NCBI GenBank assembly: GCA_947457605.1
Contig: CANGWP010000014.1
Coordinates: 1-23,447 of the forward strand
Direction of reading: 5' to 3'
Source: Bdellovibrionales bacterium
GTDB lineage: Bacteria > Bdellovibrionota > UBA1018 > CAIMNF01
Length of the DNA stretch: 23,447 nt
A model generated the notes under the pieces. That model made no database searches. It saw nothing but the letters and a program-made list of their open reading frames with translations, and was not told the origin of the DNA. Each line of letters starts with the position of its first letter. Within the stretch, counting starts at the first letter, position 1. Of the stretch, positions 7,646 through 14,840 are shown piece after piece. Made by a program: the position numbers and the translations under genes.

Positions 7646-7986
7646 CCTTCGAGCCAACCCAAGCCCTACCCCTCGTTCTGATCACGGGATTCATTTTGTA
7701 CCGTTATCTAGGATTTCGACGGGCCCGGTCCGCAATCCCGGGGCTTCTGAACCGGGGTGCCGTGATTGTCGATGTCCGAACCGAAGCGGAATACAACGGC
7801 GCTCACCGACCGGGGAGCATCAACATTCCACTGAATCAATTTGATTCCCGATGCTCGGAATTAAAGAAGGATGTACCTGTGATCCTTTGCTGCGCAAGCG
7901 GCGCCCGGAGCGGAATCGCTGCAGGCGTTCTTCGAGCCAAAGGCTTTGAAGTCCTGAACGCCGGCCCTTGGACGAACATTCCCTAA
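7642..7986 (+). CDS. Membrane-anchored rhodanese-like sulfurtransferase
   Basis: A 114-residue single-domain rhodanese. An N-terminal hydrophobic segment (residues 9-24, LPLVLITGFILYRYLG) anchors it in the inner membrane, followed by the rhodanese fold: VIVDVRTEAEYNGAH, the PGSINIPL turn, and the active-site loop CASGAR with catalytic Cys84 and Arg89, which fits the CxxxxR loop of single-domain sulfurtransferases. It should carry sulfane sulfur as a cysteine persulfide, transferring it to a thiol acceptor. It is slightly short at the C-terminus but has the GFEVLNAGPW end typical of the fold. Coupling to DUF302 and divergence from an ArsR-type persulfide sensor support a role in sulfide/persulfide detoxification. 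Confidence 0.92.
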   Translation: MTFEPTQALPLVLITGFILYRYLGFRRARSAIPGLLNRGAVIVDVRTEAEYNGAHRPGSINIPLNQFDSRCSELKKDVPVILCCASGARSGIAAGVLRAKGFEVLNAGPWTNIP

Positions 7987-8013
7987 ATTGCGCCGAAAGC
8001 GCTCGTTTGGACC

Positions 8014-8083
8014 TGGCTTCCTCAGTTTATGGACTCACCCCGTGGTCATCTTGGGGGGAAATGCTGCCAATACGAGGAAGCCA
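8014..8083. repeat. 10-bp inverted repeat bracketing about 50 nt, upstream of the phosphate permease
   Basis: TGGCTTCCTC at 8014-8023 is perfectly complementary to GAGGAAGCCA at 8074-8083. The intervening 50 nt contain a possible inner CCCC/GGGG pairing (8038-8041 with bases in 8053-8058). As RNA this gives a long stem of some 70 nt in the 190-bp gap between the rhodanese and the permease. It has no T-run, so it is not a standard terminator. It might be a structured leader or a remnant small repeat; the function is unknown. Confidence 0.45.
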
Positions 8084-8107
8084 TGCCCGCCCTCACCATA
8101 TTCTGAT

Positions 8108-8148
8108 TTGATTTTTGCCCCCTTCTGACTTAATTAAACGTCTAGAAT
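8108..8148 (+). promoter_or_regulatory. Candidate promoter of the phosphate permease gene
   Basis: An AT-rich stretch just before the permease gene contains TTGATT at 8108-8113 and, 17 nt later, TAATTA at 8131-8136; a better -10-like TAGAAT at 8143-8148 lacks a matching -35. Which pair is used cannot be told from sequence. No convincing Pho box was seen. Confidence 0.25.
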
Positions 8149-8176
8149 TTAAAAACAATGGGTCCGGAGATGTTCA

Positions 8177-9679
8177 GTGAATCTATCATCCCTACAAACC
8201 GAATTTGATTTGCTCTATTCGGGATTCGCATTGGCCAGTGGAAACGGAACCCTTGCCCTGCTTCTTCTCGCGCTTTTGATTGCGTGTGCTTTTGAGTTCA
8301 TCAATGGATTTCACGACACCGCCAATGCCGTTGCGACCGTCATCTATACCCGCTCGCTGAAACCATGGACCGCTGTCCTTTGGTCGGGGATCTGTAACTT
8401 CATCGGAGTTTTTATCGGCGGCATTTCGGTTGCGATGGGAATCGTAAAGCTCCTGCCTGCCGATGTGCTGGCCTCAAACAACACCTCACTTAGCCTCATT
8501 GCCGTTTTCTCGATGCTTTTGTCCTCTTGCATTTGGAACCTTGGAACCTGGTACTTTGGAATTCCCGCCTCAAGTTCTCATGCCCTGATCGGAGGGATCC
8601 TTGGCGTCGGCGTGGGGCATGCGATCTCAAACGGGAACACCATTTCGTCCGGAGTGAATTGGACGAAAACCAGCGAGGTGGGTCTCTCGCTTCTGATTTC
8701 ACCTCTTCTGGGATTTTTGTTGGCAGCCCTTGGATTGGTTCTCCTTAAGGCGATGACCAGGAATTCGAACCGACTGCACTCGCCCCAGATTCCCGGGAAA
8801 ACCCCTCCCATCCCGATCCGAATCGCGCTGATTGGCACAAGCACCGGAGTGAGCCTTGCCCATGGATCCAATGACGGCCAAAAAGGCGTGGGGCTCATGA
8901 TGATGATCCTGATCGCACTTCTTCCTGCCCAGTTCTCCCTGAACCCTTTTGTGCAGTCAGGGGAAATTGCAAAGGCCATAGCTGCCGCAAACCAGATCCA
9001 AGTGAAAGTCGCCTCCCTGCCAGGGGCAACTTCGGGGGAAAAGGGAATCCTGATCCGGAACGCCCATGCAAGCGCTGATGCCGGACCTGCAAAAAAAGAT
9101 CAAGAAAACCTCGCCAAGGCGCTCACCCTGTCCACTCAGATTCAAGAGGATCTACAGGGCGCAAATACCACTTCAGAGGTTTCCGGGGAGAAACGCCTGA
9201 GACTTCATTCCAACATCGTCCAACTCGAAAGCAAGCTGAGCTCGCTTGAGCGCGCAGGCTTTGCTCTGACTGACACCAAAAAGGCAAGAAAGACCCTTTT
9301 CTCGATCATCGAATACGCCCCGTTTTGGGTGATTGTGCTGATTGCGATTTCGCTGGGCCTTGGCACCATGATCGGGTGGCGGCGCGTGGTGGAAACGATC
9401 GGAGAGAAAATCGGTACCTCGGAACTCACCTATGCCCAAGGCGCAGTTGCTCAAACGGTCGCCATGAGCATGATTGGAGTGTCGGCTCTGGTGGGAGTTC
9501 CCGTCAGCACCACTCATTGTCTTTCTTCCGGTGTTGCTGGAACCATGATCGGTGCCGGATCAAGCGTCCGAGGGGGCACCATCAAAACCATTCTGATGGC
9601 GTGGGTACTTACCCTTCCCGTTACGCTTGGGCTGTCGGCCGGGACCTACTGTCTCCTCAAACTCGTTTTTCACTCTTGA
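8177..9679 (+). CDS. pit: PiT-family inorganic phosphate permease
   Basis: A 500-residue inner-membrane carrier that imports metal-phosphate complexes coupled to protons. Both halves of the PiT signature are present: GFHDTANAVATVIYTRSL in the N-terminal half and SLAHGSNDGQKGVGLMMM in the second, followed by the C-terminal VSALVGVPVSTTHCLSSG repeat of the N-terminal PASSSHALIGG motif. A large hydrophilic, helical central loop (about residues 260-375) separates the halves, as in E. coli PitA, which has almost the same length. The start is a GTG at 8177 with GGAG 7 nt upstream; nearby ATGs (8159, 8170) are out of frame. Its last 10 nt overlap the end of the convergent small exported-protein gene. 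Confidence 0.95.
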   Translation: MNLSSLQTEFDLLYSGFALASGNGTLALLLLALLIACAFEFINGFHDTANAVATVIYTRSLKPWTAVLWSGICNFIGVFIGGISVAMGIVKLLPADVLASNNTSLSLIAVFSMLLSSCIWNLGTWYFGIPASSSHALIGGILGVGVGHAISNGNTISSGVNWTKTSEVGLSLLISPLLGFLLAALGLVLLKAMTRNSNRLHSPQIPGKTPPIPIRIALIGTSTGVSLAHGSNDGQKGVGLMMMILIALLPAQFSLNPFVQSGEIAKAIAAANQIQVKVASLPGATSGEKGILIRNAHASADAGPAKKDQENLAKALTLSTQIQEDLQGANTTSEVSGEKRLRLHSNIVQLESKLSSLERAGFALTDTKKARKTLFSIIEYAPFWVIVLIAISLGLGTMIGWRRVVETIGEKIGTSELTYAQGAVAQTVAMSMIGVSALVGVPVSTTHCLSSGVAGTMIGAGSSVRGGTIKTILMAWVLTLPVTLGLSAGTYCLLKLVFHS

Positions 9680-10269
9680 TCCGTATCTTCGACTTTGGGC
9701 TTTTTCGTGGATGACTTCCCCTGATATTCGATCGCTTCTTTCTCCGCCTCGCCCGGCGTTGCCGTGCTATTGCCGTATTCGGTCGGGGACTTTTCAATTC
9801 CTTTTTTGAAAGTCCGCGAAACCGGATCCTTCTTGTCTTTGCCTGCGCTTTCAGGCTCTTTCTTCATGTCAAGCTTCCCTTCGGACTTTCGCTGATTGGA
9901 TTTCCGTTCGTTGAGGAACTTCTTTACCTTCGCCTCCTCCTCGGGGGTGAGTTTCCGGCGCTTTGCAGCCATCTCAGCCTTGTCCCTCGCGTCGATTATC
10001 GCCTCTTCCTCAGGGCTCGGGCGCTTGGGCGCCGGGGCCTCGAGCATTTTTTTGATCTCAGGCGAAAGATTTCGTGCGTCGAGCAGCTCTTTTGACTTCG
10101 CCTGCATTTCCTGAATCTGGGCGGCTCTCATCCGTCTTGCTTCCTCTTGAATGGAAACCTTTGGTTTTGACTTTGCTGCGAGGGCCGGGGTCGACACCAA
10201 GGATATGATTAAACTGAAAAAGTTGAAAAAAAGACGGGATCGGGCGAATACCTGATTCATATTGTACAT
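9670..10269 (-). CDS. Exported Lys/Glu-rich hypothetical protein
   Basis: A 199-residue protein with an N-terminal signal peptide (hydrophobic core LFFNFFSLIISLVSTPALAA, cleavage probably after ALA). The rest is highly charged and low in hydrophobics, with helical or coiled-coil-prone stretches (EEARRMRAAQIQEMQAKSKELL) and Lys/Glu-rich disordered segments (KEPESAGKDKKDP). No cysteines are seen and I recognise no family. The ATG at 10269 has AGGAG 9 nt upstream; a second ATG lies three codons further. It converges on the phosphate permease with a 10-nt overlap and diverges from the exported-protein pair to the right across 44 nt, so the promoter of each must overlap the other. Confidence 0.75.
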   Translation of the reverse strand: MYNMNQVFARSRLFFNFFSLIISLVSTPALAAKSKPKVSIQEEARRMRAAQIQEMQAKSKELLDARNLSPEIKKMLEAPAPKRPSPEEEAIIDARDKAEMAAKRRKLTPEEEAKVKKFLNERKSNQRKSEGKLDMKKEPESAGKDKKDPVSRTFKKGIEKSPTEYGNSTATPGEAEKEAIEYQGKSSTKKPKVEDTDQE

Positions 10270-10313
10270 AATACTACACTCCTATAAAATCATGGAAGGG
10301 GGAGCTTTTCACT

Positions 10314-11807
10314 GTGCCGAAGGAAACCTTTTTCATTCTTGGGATTTTGATTCTGAGCGGATCTTCTCCTCCGTCGTTTGCTCTCAATTTAAAATGCATC
10401 AACGACGACAACACCATTTCGGGAGGGACTCCCGAGAACTCTTGCCGAAACCTTCTCCCCAAGTGCTCAGAGATTCACCAAGCGTACAAAACAAAGGTCC
10501 TTGAAGCCTTGAGCCTGAAAATCTACGGCTACCACAAGGGCTGGGATCTCAACACAAACGCAACGACCGCGACCCAAGCCGCAGGAAGACCCATGCCCTA
10601 TCGCCTCTGCAATGTGGTCGGAAAATCCATCCAGTACAAAGGAGCCCGGGACCTTGCCTTCAAATACCGGGGAATGGGCCAAACAGTTGCCAATGATGGG
10701 TGGACAAACTACACCAGCCAACAGGTTTGCGGCGATCTGCCCCGGGTAAACGTAAACAAAGACGCGCGTCACATTTACCTTAAAATGGAGGGAAACAGCG
10801 GGAGCGCACTTGCTTCGTGGATGTTTAGTGCAATGCCCTATGAGATCCGCGCTCAAGCCTATGACTTTTTTGAGACGGTCAAAAAACCAAGCGAACTCAG
10901 TGCCGCCCTCACCGACCCAGCCATACAATCCTCAAAACAACGGTTCACCGAGATCGAGCAGGGAGCGGATCAATTCCTGAATGCCCTGCCTCCGGAATCA
11001 AAAGCTGCCTGCAATGATCCGAACTTTTCAAACCTGATGAGCCGATGCAGCGGGACCGGGCAGCCCCTTTCGATGAGTGATCCTGCGATCCGCCTCTGCA
11101 GCCTTGCCAAGATTTCAACCATCCTCAATCAAAGCTCCGTTTCAAGCATGATTCAGTTTCAGATCATGGCAAATGCAAAAAACGCATTCCAGCAGCATCT
11201 TGGATCCGTATTCTTAAGCGCACAGAGCAGCCCCCTCTGGAACTCGCTGGTCAACAAGGCGGCAGATGATTCGAGTTGGTGGAATTGCCTGTTTGATTTT
11301 AAAGGCACCCGGAAGTGTGCTGCAACGGTGGTTTCGGGGGTGATGGGAGACGGCGCTTGGAAGGTCTATGACGACTGGTGGGCCCACACCACCACTGACG
11401 GACCGGGCACTCCACGCGTGGGCAGGAGGTTTTTCGGGTTTATGCTCGATTCCTCGGCAAATGCGCTTCGCGCCCAGCTCCCGGTAAATTCGTCTCCCTA
11501 CTTTCGGACTTCTTTGTACCTGTCGGTTGACTTTGGATTTGTCTCCTATTTAAACAATGCTCTCGCCTGGATCGTACAGTGGGCATTGAGCGCATTTGAT
11601 ACCATGCTAAATGACGAAAATCTGGGAGGCTCACTCTCCAGCGGACCGATCAGATTCATGACTCTTTCCAGCGGAATTCCCGCTATCATCGAGAAAATCA
11701 TTCGCGCGGACATCTGCAAACAATCCCGGCCCGGAGACCTAAGCCCTCGGTGCGATGAAACTTTGATTCCAAACAAACCAAACAACGGGGTGAACTACAC
11801 ATGGTGA
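10314..11807 (+). CDS. Exported Cys-rich hypothetical protein
   Basis: A 497-residue protein starting at a GTG (10314) preceded by GGGGGAG about 10 nt upstream. The N-terminus is a signal peptide (TFFILGILILSGSSPPSFA, cleavage near ALN). The mature part has about a dozen cysteines spread over its length, suggesting disulfides in the periplasm or outside. It is rich in Ser, Asn and Trp (ASWMFSAMPYEIRAQ, SSWWNCLFD, WWAHTTTDG), with one hydrophobic stretch near residue 415 (YLNNALAWIVQWALSAF) that might contact a membrane. I do not recognise the family. Its stop overlaps the ATG of the next exported protein by 7 nt, so the two are a translationally coupled pair. Confidence 0.75.
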   Translation: MPKETFFILGILILSGSSPPSFALNLKCINDDNTISGGTPENSCRNLLPKCSEIHQAYKTKVLEALSLKIYGYHKGWDLNTNATTATQAAGRPMPYRLCNVVGKSIQYKGARDLAFKYRGMGQTVANDGWTNYTSQQVCGDLPRVNVNKDARHIYLKMEGNSGSALASWMFSAMPYEIRAQAYDFFETVKKPSELSAALTDPAIQSSKQRFTEIEQGADQFLNALPPESKAACNDPNFSNLMSRCSGTGQPLSMSDPAIRLCSLAKISTILNQSSVSSMIQFQIMANAKNAFQQHLGSVFLSAQSSPLWNSLVNKAADDSSWWNCLFDFKGTRKCAATVVSGVMGDGAWKVYDDWWAHTTTDGPGTPRVGRRFFGFMLDSSANALRAQLPVNSSPYFRTSLYLSVDFGFVSYLNNALAWIVQWALSAFDTMLNDENLGGSLSSGPIRFMTLSSGIPAIIEKIIRADICKQSRPGDLSPRCDETLIPNKPNNGVNYTW

Positions 11808-12766
11808 AACAGGTTTCACTCGCACTTCTTGCCACCGTTTTATTTGCTAGCTTTGGCGGCTCAGCCCTTGCTGGTGACTTCAAGGTGTTTTTGGATTACG
11901 CATGCCTCAATATCGACGGGATTCCCGTTCCCCGATATTCCAATCTCGCCGATCGCTGTTGTGGATCAAACGCCGCAAGCGACGAACTTTGCAAGGCAGG
12001 GTTCTTTTCCATCATGCCGGATTCCCTGGAAGAAAATGGCCATATTCTGGACGGAGTCTACGACCTACTGGAGGAGGCAAATACCCTCTCCGGAAATTCC
12101 GCGGACCTCTCGCTGACACCCGACAACTCAAACCCGAACAACGAGGCTGAAGGCTCGACTTCGAGTGAACCGATCAATACCCAGATTTCTGCACTCACCT
12201 CCATCGGAGACCTCTCGAACCTGAGTGGGCCCGGACCGAACTCACAAAATCCTGCGGGGGGACAGCTTCAAGGATCCTCAGGAGGTGGAATGTTGGGCCT
12301 GACCGGGCTTGGTGCGGGAAGTTCGGATTCCTGGTCCTCAAGAAGAGGCAAAAAGAAGTTCGCGGTTCCCGGGAGTGAAGCTACAGAACCCGGCTCGGGG
12401 AGGTATGCCTCTTTGGGCTCAGGGCCATCCATGGTCCCGGGCTCCGGAGGCCCATCCGGAGTGACCTCATCGAGCCTTGGGGTGGAAGTGGTTGAATATG
12501 GTGTTGATCCATCGAAAGCAGGCGAAGAGATTGCCAATGGTGCGCGTGACGAAGGCAAGAGCGACCCCTCCGGTGCACCTGGGGGGGCGGGGTCTGAAAC
12601 CGGCGGTCTTGCCGGAGCCGGGGGCTCCCTTGCCAGCGGGGCAAACCTTGATGCCGCCGATTACCTGAGCCGAATTCACAAGAAAGACTCGATTTTCAAG
12701 ATTGTTTCGCTTCGGTACAAAAAAGAGGTCGATCGAAAAAGCGTCCTGATCCCTGGAAAGAAATAA
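11801..12766 (+). CDS. Exported Gly/Ser-rich hypothetical protein
   Basis: A 321-residue protein with a signal peptide (MVKQVSLALLATVLFASFGGSALA). A short N-terminal globular part with four cysteines (YACLNIDG, DRCCGSN, ELCKAGFF) and an acidic helix (DGVYDLLEEANTLSG) is followed by about 170 residues of low-complexity Gly/Ser/Pro sequence (GSSGGGMLGLTGLGAGSS; GAPGGAGSETGGLAGAGG). A Lys/Arg-rich tail ends the protein (DSIFKIVSLRYKKEVD). Such a layout suits a surface or periplasmic spacer protein, but no family is recognised. It overlaps the preceding exported-protein gene by 7 nt and is the last gene of that unit; a hairpin at 12795-12819 follows. Confidence 0.72.
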   Translation: MVKQVSLALLATVLFASFGGSALAGDFKVFLDYACLNIDGIPVPRYSNLADRCCGSNAASDELCKAGFFSIMPDSLEENGHILDGVYDLLEEANTLSGNSADLSLTPDNSNPNNEAEGSTSSEPINTQISALTSIGDLSNLSGPGPNSQNPAGGQLQGSSGGGMLGLTGLGAGSSDSWSSRRGKKKFAVPGSEATEPGSGRYASLGSGPSMVPGSGGPSGVTSSSLGVEVVEYGVDPSKAGEEIANGARDEGKSDPSGAPGGAGSETGGLAGAGGSLASGANLDAADYLSRIHKKDSIFKIVSLRYKKEVDRKSVLIPGKK

Positions 12767-12794
12767 CCCTCCTGCCCCCTCTCCATGAATTCCA

Positions 12795-12819
12795 TTTTGT
12801 AGGCGAAGCCTCCACAAAA
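12795..12819 (+). terminator. Stem-loop after the exported-protein pair (possible weak terminator)
   Basis: TTTTGTAGGC can pair with GCCT-CC-ACAAAA around a GAA loop, giving a 10-bp stem with a 2-nt bulge 29 nt after the stop of the preceding gene. No T-run follows on the plus strand, so intrinsic termination is doubtful; it may instead stabilise the mRNA end or belong to the leader of the urate oxidase operon. Confidence 0.35.
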
Positions 12820-12850
12820 AAGATCGTTTTGATTTAAAAATGCGCTAAGC

Positions 12851-12875
12851 TCGGACCTCGAAAAAAGGGGTCCGA
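12851..12875 (+). promoter_or_regulatory. Hairpin masking the ribosome binding site of the urate oxidase gene
   Basis: TCGGACCTC pairs with GGGGTCCGA (9 bp including one G-T pair) around a GAAAAAA loop, ending 5 nt before the GTG start at 12881. The only Shine-Dalgarno-like bases available, AAGGGG, are partly within the right arm, so in the folded form the start region would be occluded. This suggests translational control, though no ligand or protein partner can be named. Confidence 0.45.
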
Positions 12876-12880
12876 AACTG

Positions 12881-14497
12881 GTGAATCAAGAAATCTTCGA
12901 ATGGCTGCAACTCTTAGGACGCTGGCTGCACATCATGGTGGGAATCACCTGGATTGGCACCTCCATTTTCTTCATGTGGCTCGACCGAAGTTTTGTGCGG
13001 AACCCGGAATCCAAAAACCCGGGCCACATCGGCGACCTCTGGATGGTTCACGGAGGCGGCTTCTATCACGTCGAAAAACTCCTCATGGGTCCGACTCCCG
13101 TTCCAAGGGAACTCCACTGGTTCAAGTGGGAGTCCTATTGGACCTGGATGAGCGGGATCTTCTTGCTCGCACTCATTTTCTACTCGGGCTCCGGCACCTT
13201 TCTTTTGGATTCGAGCGTATCGAAGATCAGTTTTTTGGAGGCAATCCTGCTGAGCCTTGGATCCCTCATCGGATCCTGGGTTTTTTATGACACTCTTTGG
13301 GAATCGAACTTCACAAAAAAGAACCCGCGTGCCGGACACGCAATCACCTTACTTTGGTTTGGAGGCATGGTCTATCTTCTGTGCCACACCCTGAGCGGAA
13401 GGGCTGCCTACATCCACATCGGGGGAATGCTTGGAACCTGGATGACCGCGAACGTCTTTCTTCGGATCATTCCGCGCCAAGTGAAAATGGTGGAAGCCTC
13501 AAAACGGGGCGAACCCGTGAATCAGGAATGGGCCAAGAACGCAAAGAATCGCTCCACCCACAACACCTACTTCACTCTTCCTGTCATTTTCATCATGCTC
13601 TCCAACCACTTTCCGAACACCTATGGCAATGCCTACAACTGGCAGATCCTGATTGCGATCAGCGCAGCAGGAGCCGCGATTCGAGAATTCTTCGTGGTCC
13701 GGCTCTCGAACCCCATGCGCTCGCGTCGCTTCGGAGTCCTGGGTTCGGTCATCATCCTTGCCGTGATGGGATTGACCCGTGAGAACAAATCCCAGGAAAT
13801 CCCCGCGACTCCGGAAACCGGAGTGAATTCAAAAGCGGAAGAGTCAGCGCCTCTGGATGTGGGTCCCCATGGCACTCTTCGCGGGCGGGTGCTTTACCGC
13901 GGCACACCTCCAGCTCGTGAGACCCTGTCGGTGCCCGGAGGCTGCAATCCGGGCGGAAAGCCCGAAGTATTGTCAAACGACATCCTGGTATCCGACGGAA
14001 AGGTCGCGAACGTGCTTGTGTCCATCACTCGGGGGCTTGAGCCAAGGGACTTCGGTACTCCCCCCAAAGCGCATGCCGTACTCGATCAGAAAGAATGTCA
14101 GTACGAGCCAAGACTCCTTGCCGTTCGCGTGGGGCAACCTGTGGATTTCCTAAACAGCGACCCGATCTTCCACAACGTGAAATCACTGAGTAAGGAAAAC
14201 GAAAACTTCAACGTGGCCATGCCTTTGAAGAACGACAAGATGACAAAGGTGTTTCAAAAGCCGGAAATTTTTATCGAATCCAAGTGCAGCGTCCACCCAT
14301 GGATGAGTGCGTCGATTGCAGTTCTGGATCATCCCTATTTTCAGGTGACCGGAGCCTCAGGTGAGTTCAGCATTTCGAACGTGCCGGTCGGCACCTATAC
14401 GCTTGAGGCCTGGCATGAGGTTTTCGGATCCCTAAAAAAGGAAATCACGCTGAAGGCGGACCAAACCCTTGAACTCGATTTCAGTTACGGAAAGTAG
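12881..14497 (+). CDS. puuD: PuuD-type membrane urate oxidase fused to a cupredoxin-like domain
   Basis: A 538-residue two-part protein. Residues 1 to about 305 form the polytopic membrane domain of the PuuD/DUF989 urate oxidases, with the family opening EWLQLLGRWLHIMVGITWIG, then FYHVEKLLMGPTPVP, LHWFKWESYWTWMSG and NRSTHNTYFTLPVIFIMLSNHFP. It oxidises urate to 5-hydroxyisourate and passes electrons onward. In known PuuD proteins a cytochrome c domain (CxxCH) follows; none is present here. Instead a short linker leads to a blue-copper-like domain (about 330-538) with candidate ligands His431, Cys469, His472 and Met475. The start is a GTG: the family N-terminus begins right there, but its ribosome binding site is poor and lies in a hairpin. 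Next gene, HIU hydrolase, begins 6 nt after the stop. Confidence 0.88.
   Translation: MNQEIFEWLQLLGRWLHIMVGITWIGTSIFFMWLDRSFVRNPESKNPGHIGDLWMVHGGGFYHVEKLLMGPTPVPRELHWFKWESYWTWMSGIFLLALIFYSGSGTFLLDSSVSKISFLEAILLSLGSLIGSWVFYDTLWESNFTKKNPRAGHAITLLWFGGMVYLLCHTLSGRAAYIHIGGMLGTWMTANVFLRIIPRQVKMVEASKRGEPVNQEWAKNAKNRSTHNTYFTLPVIFIMLSNHFPNTYGNAYNWQILIAISAAGAAIREFFVVRLSNPMRSRRFGVLGSVIILAVMGLTRENKSQEIPATPETGVNSKAEESAPLDVGPHGTLRGRVLYRGTPPARETLSVPGGCNPGGKPEVLSNDILVSDGKVANVLVSITRGLEPRDFGTPPKAHAVLDQKECQYEPRLLAVRVGQPVDFLNSDPIFHNVKSLSKENENFNVAMPLKNDKMTKVFQKPEIFIESKCSVHPWMSASIAVLDHPYFQVTGASGEFSISNVPVGTYTLEAWHEVFGSLKKEITLKADQTLELDFSYGK
13868..14494 (+). other. Cupredoxin-like (type 1 copper) C-terminal domain of the urate oxidase
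   Basis: Protein domain inside the preceding gene, residues about 330-538. It begins with a beta strand GTLRGRVLYRG, carries a lone His in FHNVKS (431) and then C-S-V-H-P-W-M (469-475). The His-38-residues-Cys-x2-His-x2-Met pattern matches amicyanin (His53, Cys92, His95, Met98). A carboxypeptidase-regulatory-like beta sandwich follows (GEFSISNVPVGTYTLEAWHE). It probably accepts electrons from the urate oxidase domain, replacing cytochrome c. It would sit on the periplasmic side if topology follows PuuD. Confidence 0.8.
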
Positions 14498-14503
14498 GAA
14501 AGC

Positions 14504-14836
14504 ATGATCAGCACACATGTACTCGACACCAGCAAAGGAATGCCCGCAGAGGGCATCGAAGTCGTACTTGAACTGTGTAAAAACGGGTCAGGGTCCGATT
14601 TTTCCGAAATCGCGCGGGGGCGCACCAACGCGGATGGCAGACATTCTTTTGATTGCGAGAAAGTTGCGGCCACCTATCGGTTGACCTTTCGGATTTCGGA
14701 GTACCTCGAAAAGACCCAAAGTGATTTCTTTTTTCTCACTGCCCCCGTGATTTTTAAAATTTCAAACACGAACCGAAAGTACCACGTTCCCCTCCTCCTG
14801 AACCCATTTGGGTATTCCACCTATCGCGGATCCTAA
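14504..14836 (+). CDS. hiuH: 5-hydroxyisourate hydrolase (transthyretin-like)
   Basis: A 110-residue enzyme that hydrolyses 5-hydroxyisourate, the unstable product of urate oxidase, to OHCU. All family landmarks are present: ISTHVLDTSKGMPAEGI at the N-terminus with His5, GRTNADGR with Arg46, and the C-terminal signature YHVPLLLNPFGYSTYRGS with His94 and the terminal Tyr-Arg-Gly-Ser tetrapeptide. Length is typical of bacterial forms. No signal peptide, so it acts in the cytoplasm. It starts 6 nt after the urate oxidase stop and ends 4 nt before the ATG of the fusion enzyme, so the three are one operon with successive pathway steps. Confidence 0.96.
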   Translation: MISTHVLDTSKGMPAEGIEVVLELCKNGSGSDFSEIARGRTNADGRHSFDCEKVAATYRLTFRISEYLEKTQSDFFFLTAPVIFKISNTNRKYHVPLLLNPFGYSTYRGS

Positions 14837-14840
14837 AACC

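Noticed and set aside
8014..8083. A tRNA-like fold (7-bp acceptor-like stem, about 70 nt)
   Set aside because: No GTTCRANNC T-loop sequence, no D-loop pattern and no plausible anticodon arm.
14808..14840. A start for the fusion enzyme at the TTG at 14808
   Set aside because: It would overlap the conserved C-terminal signature of HIU hydrolase; the ATG at 14841 begins a plausible N-terminus 4 nt after that stop.
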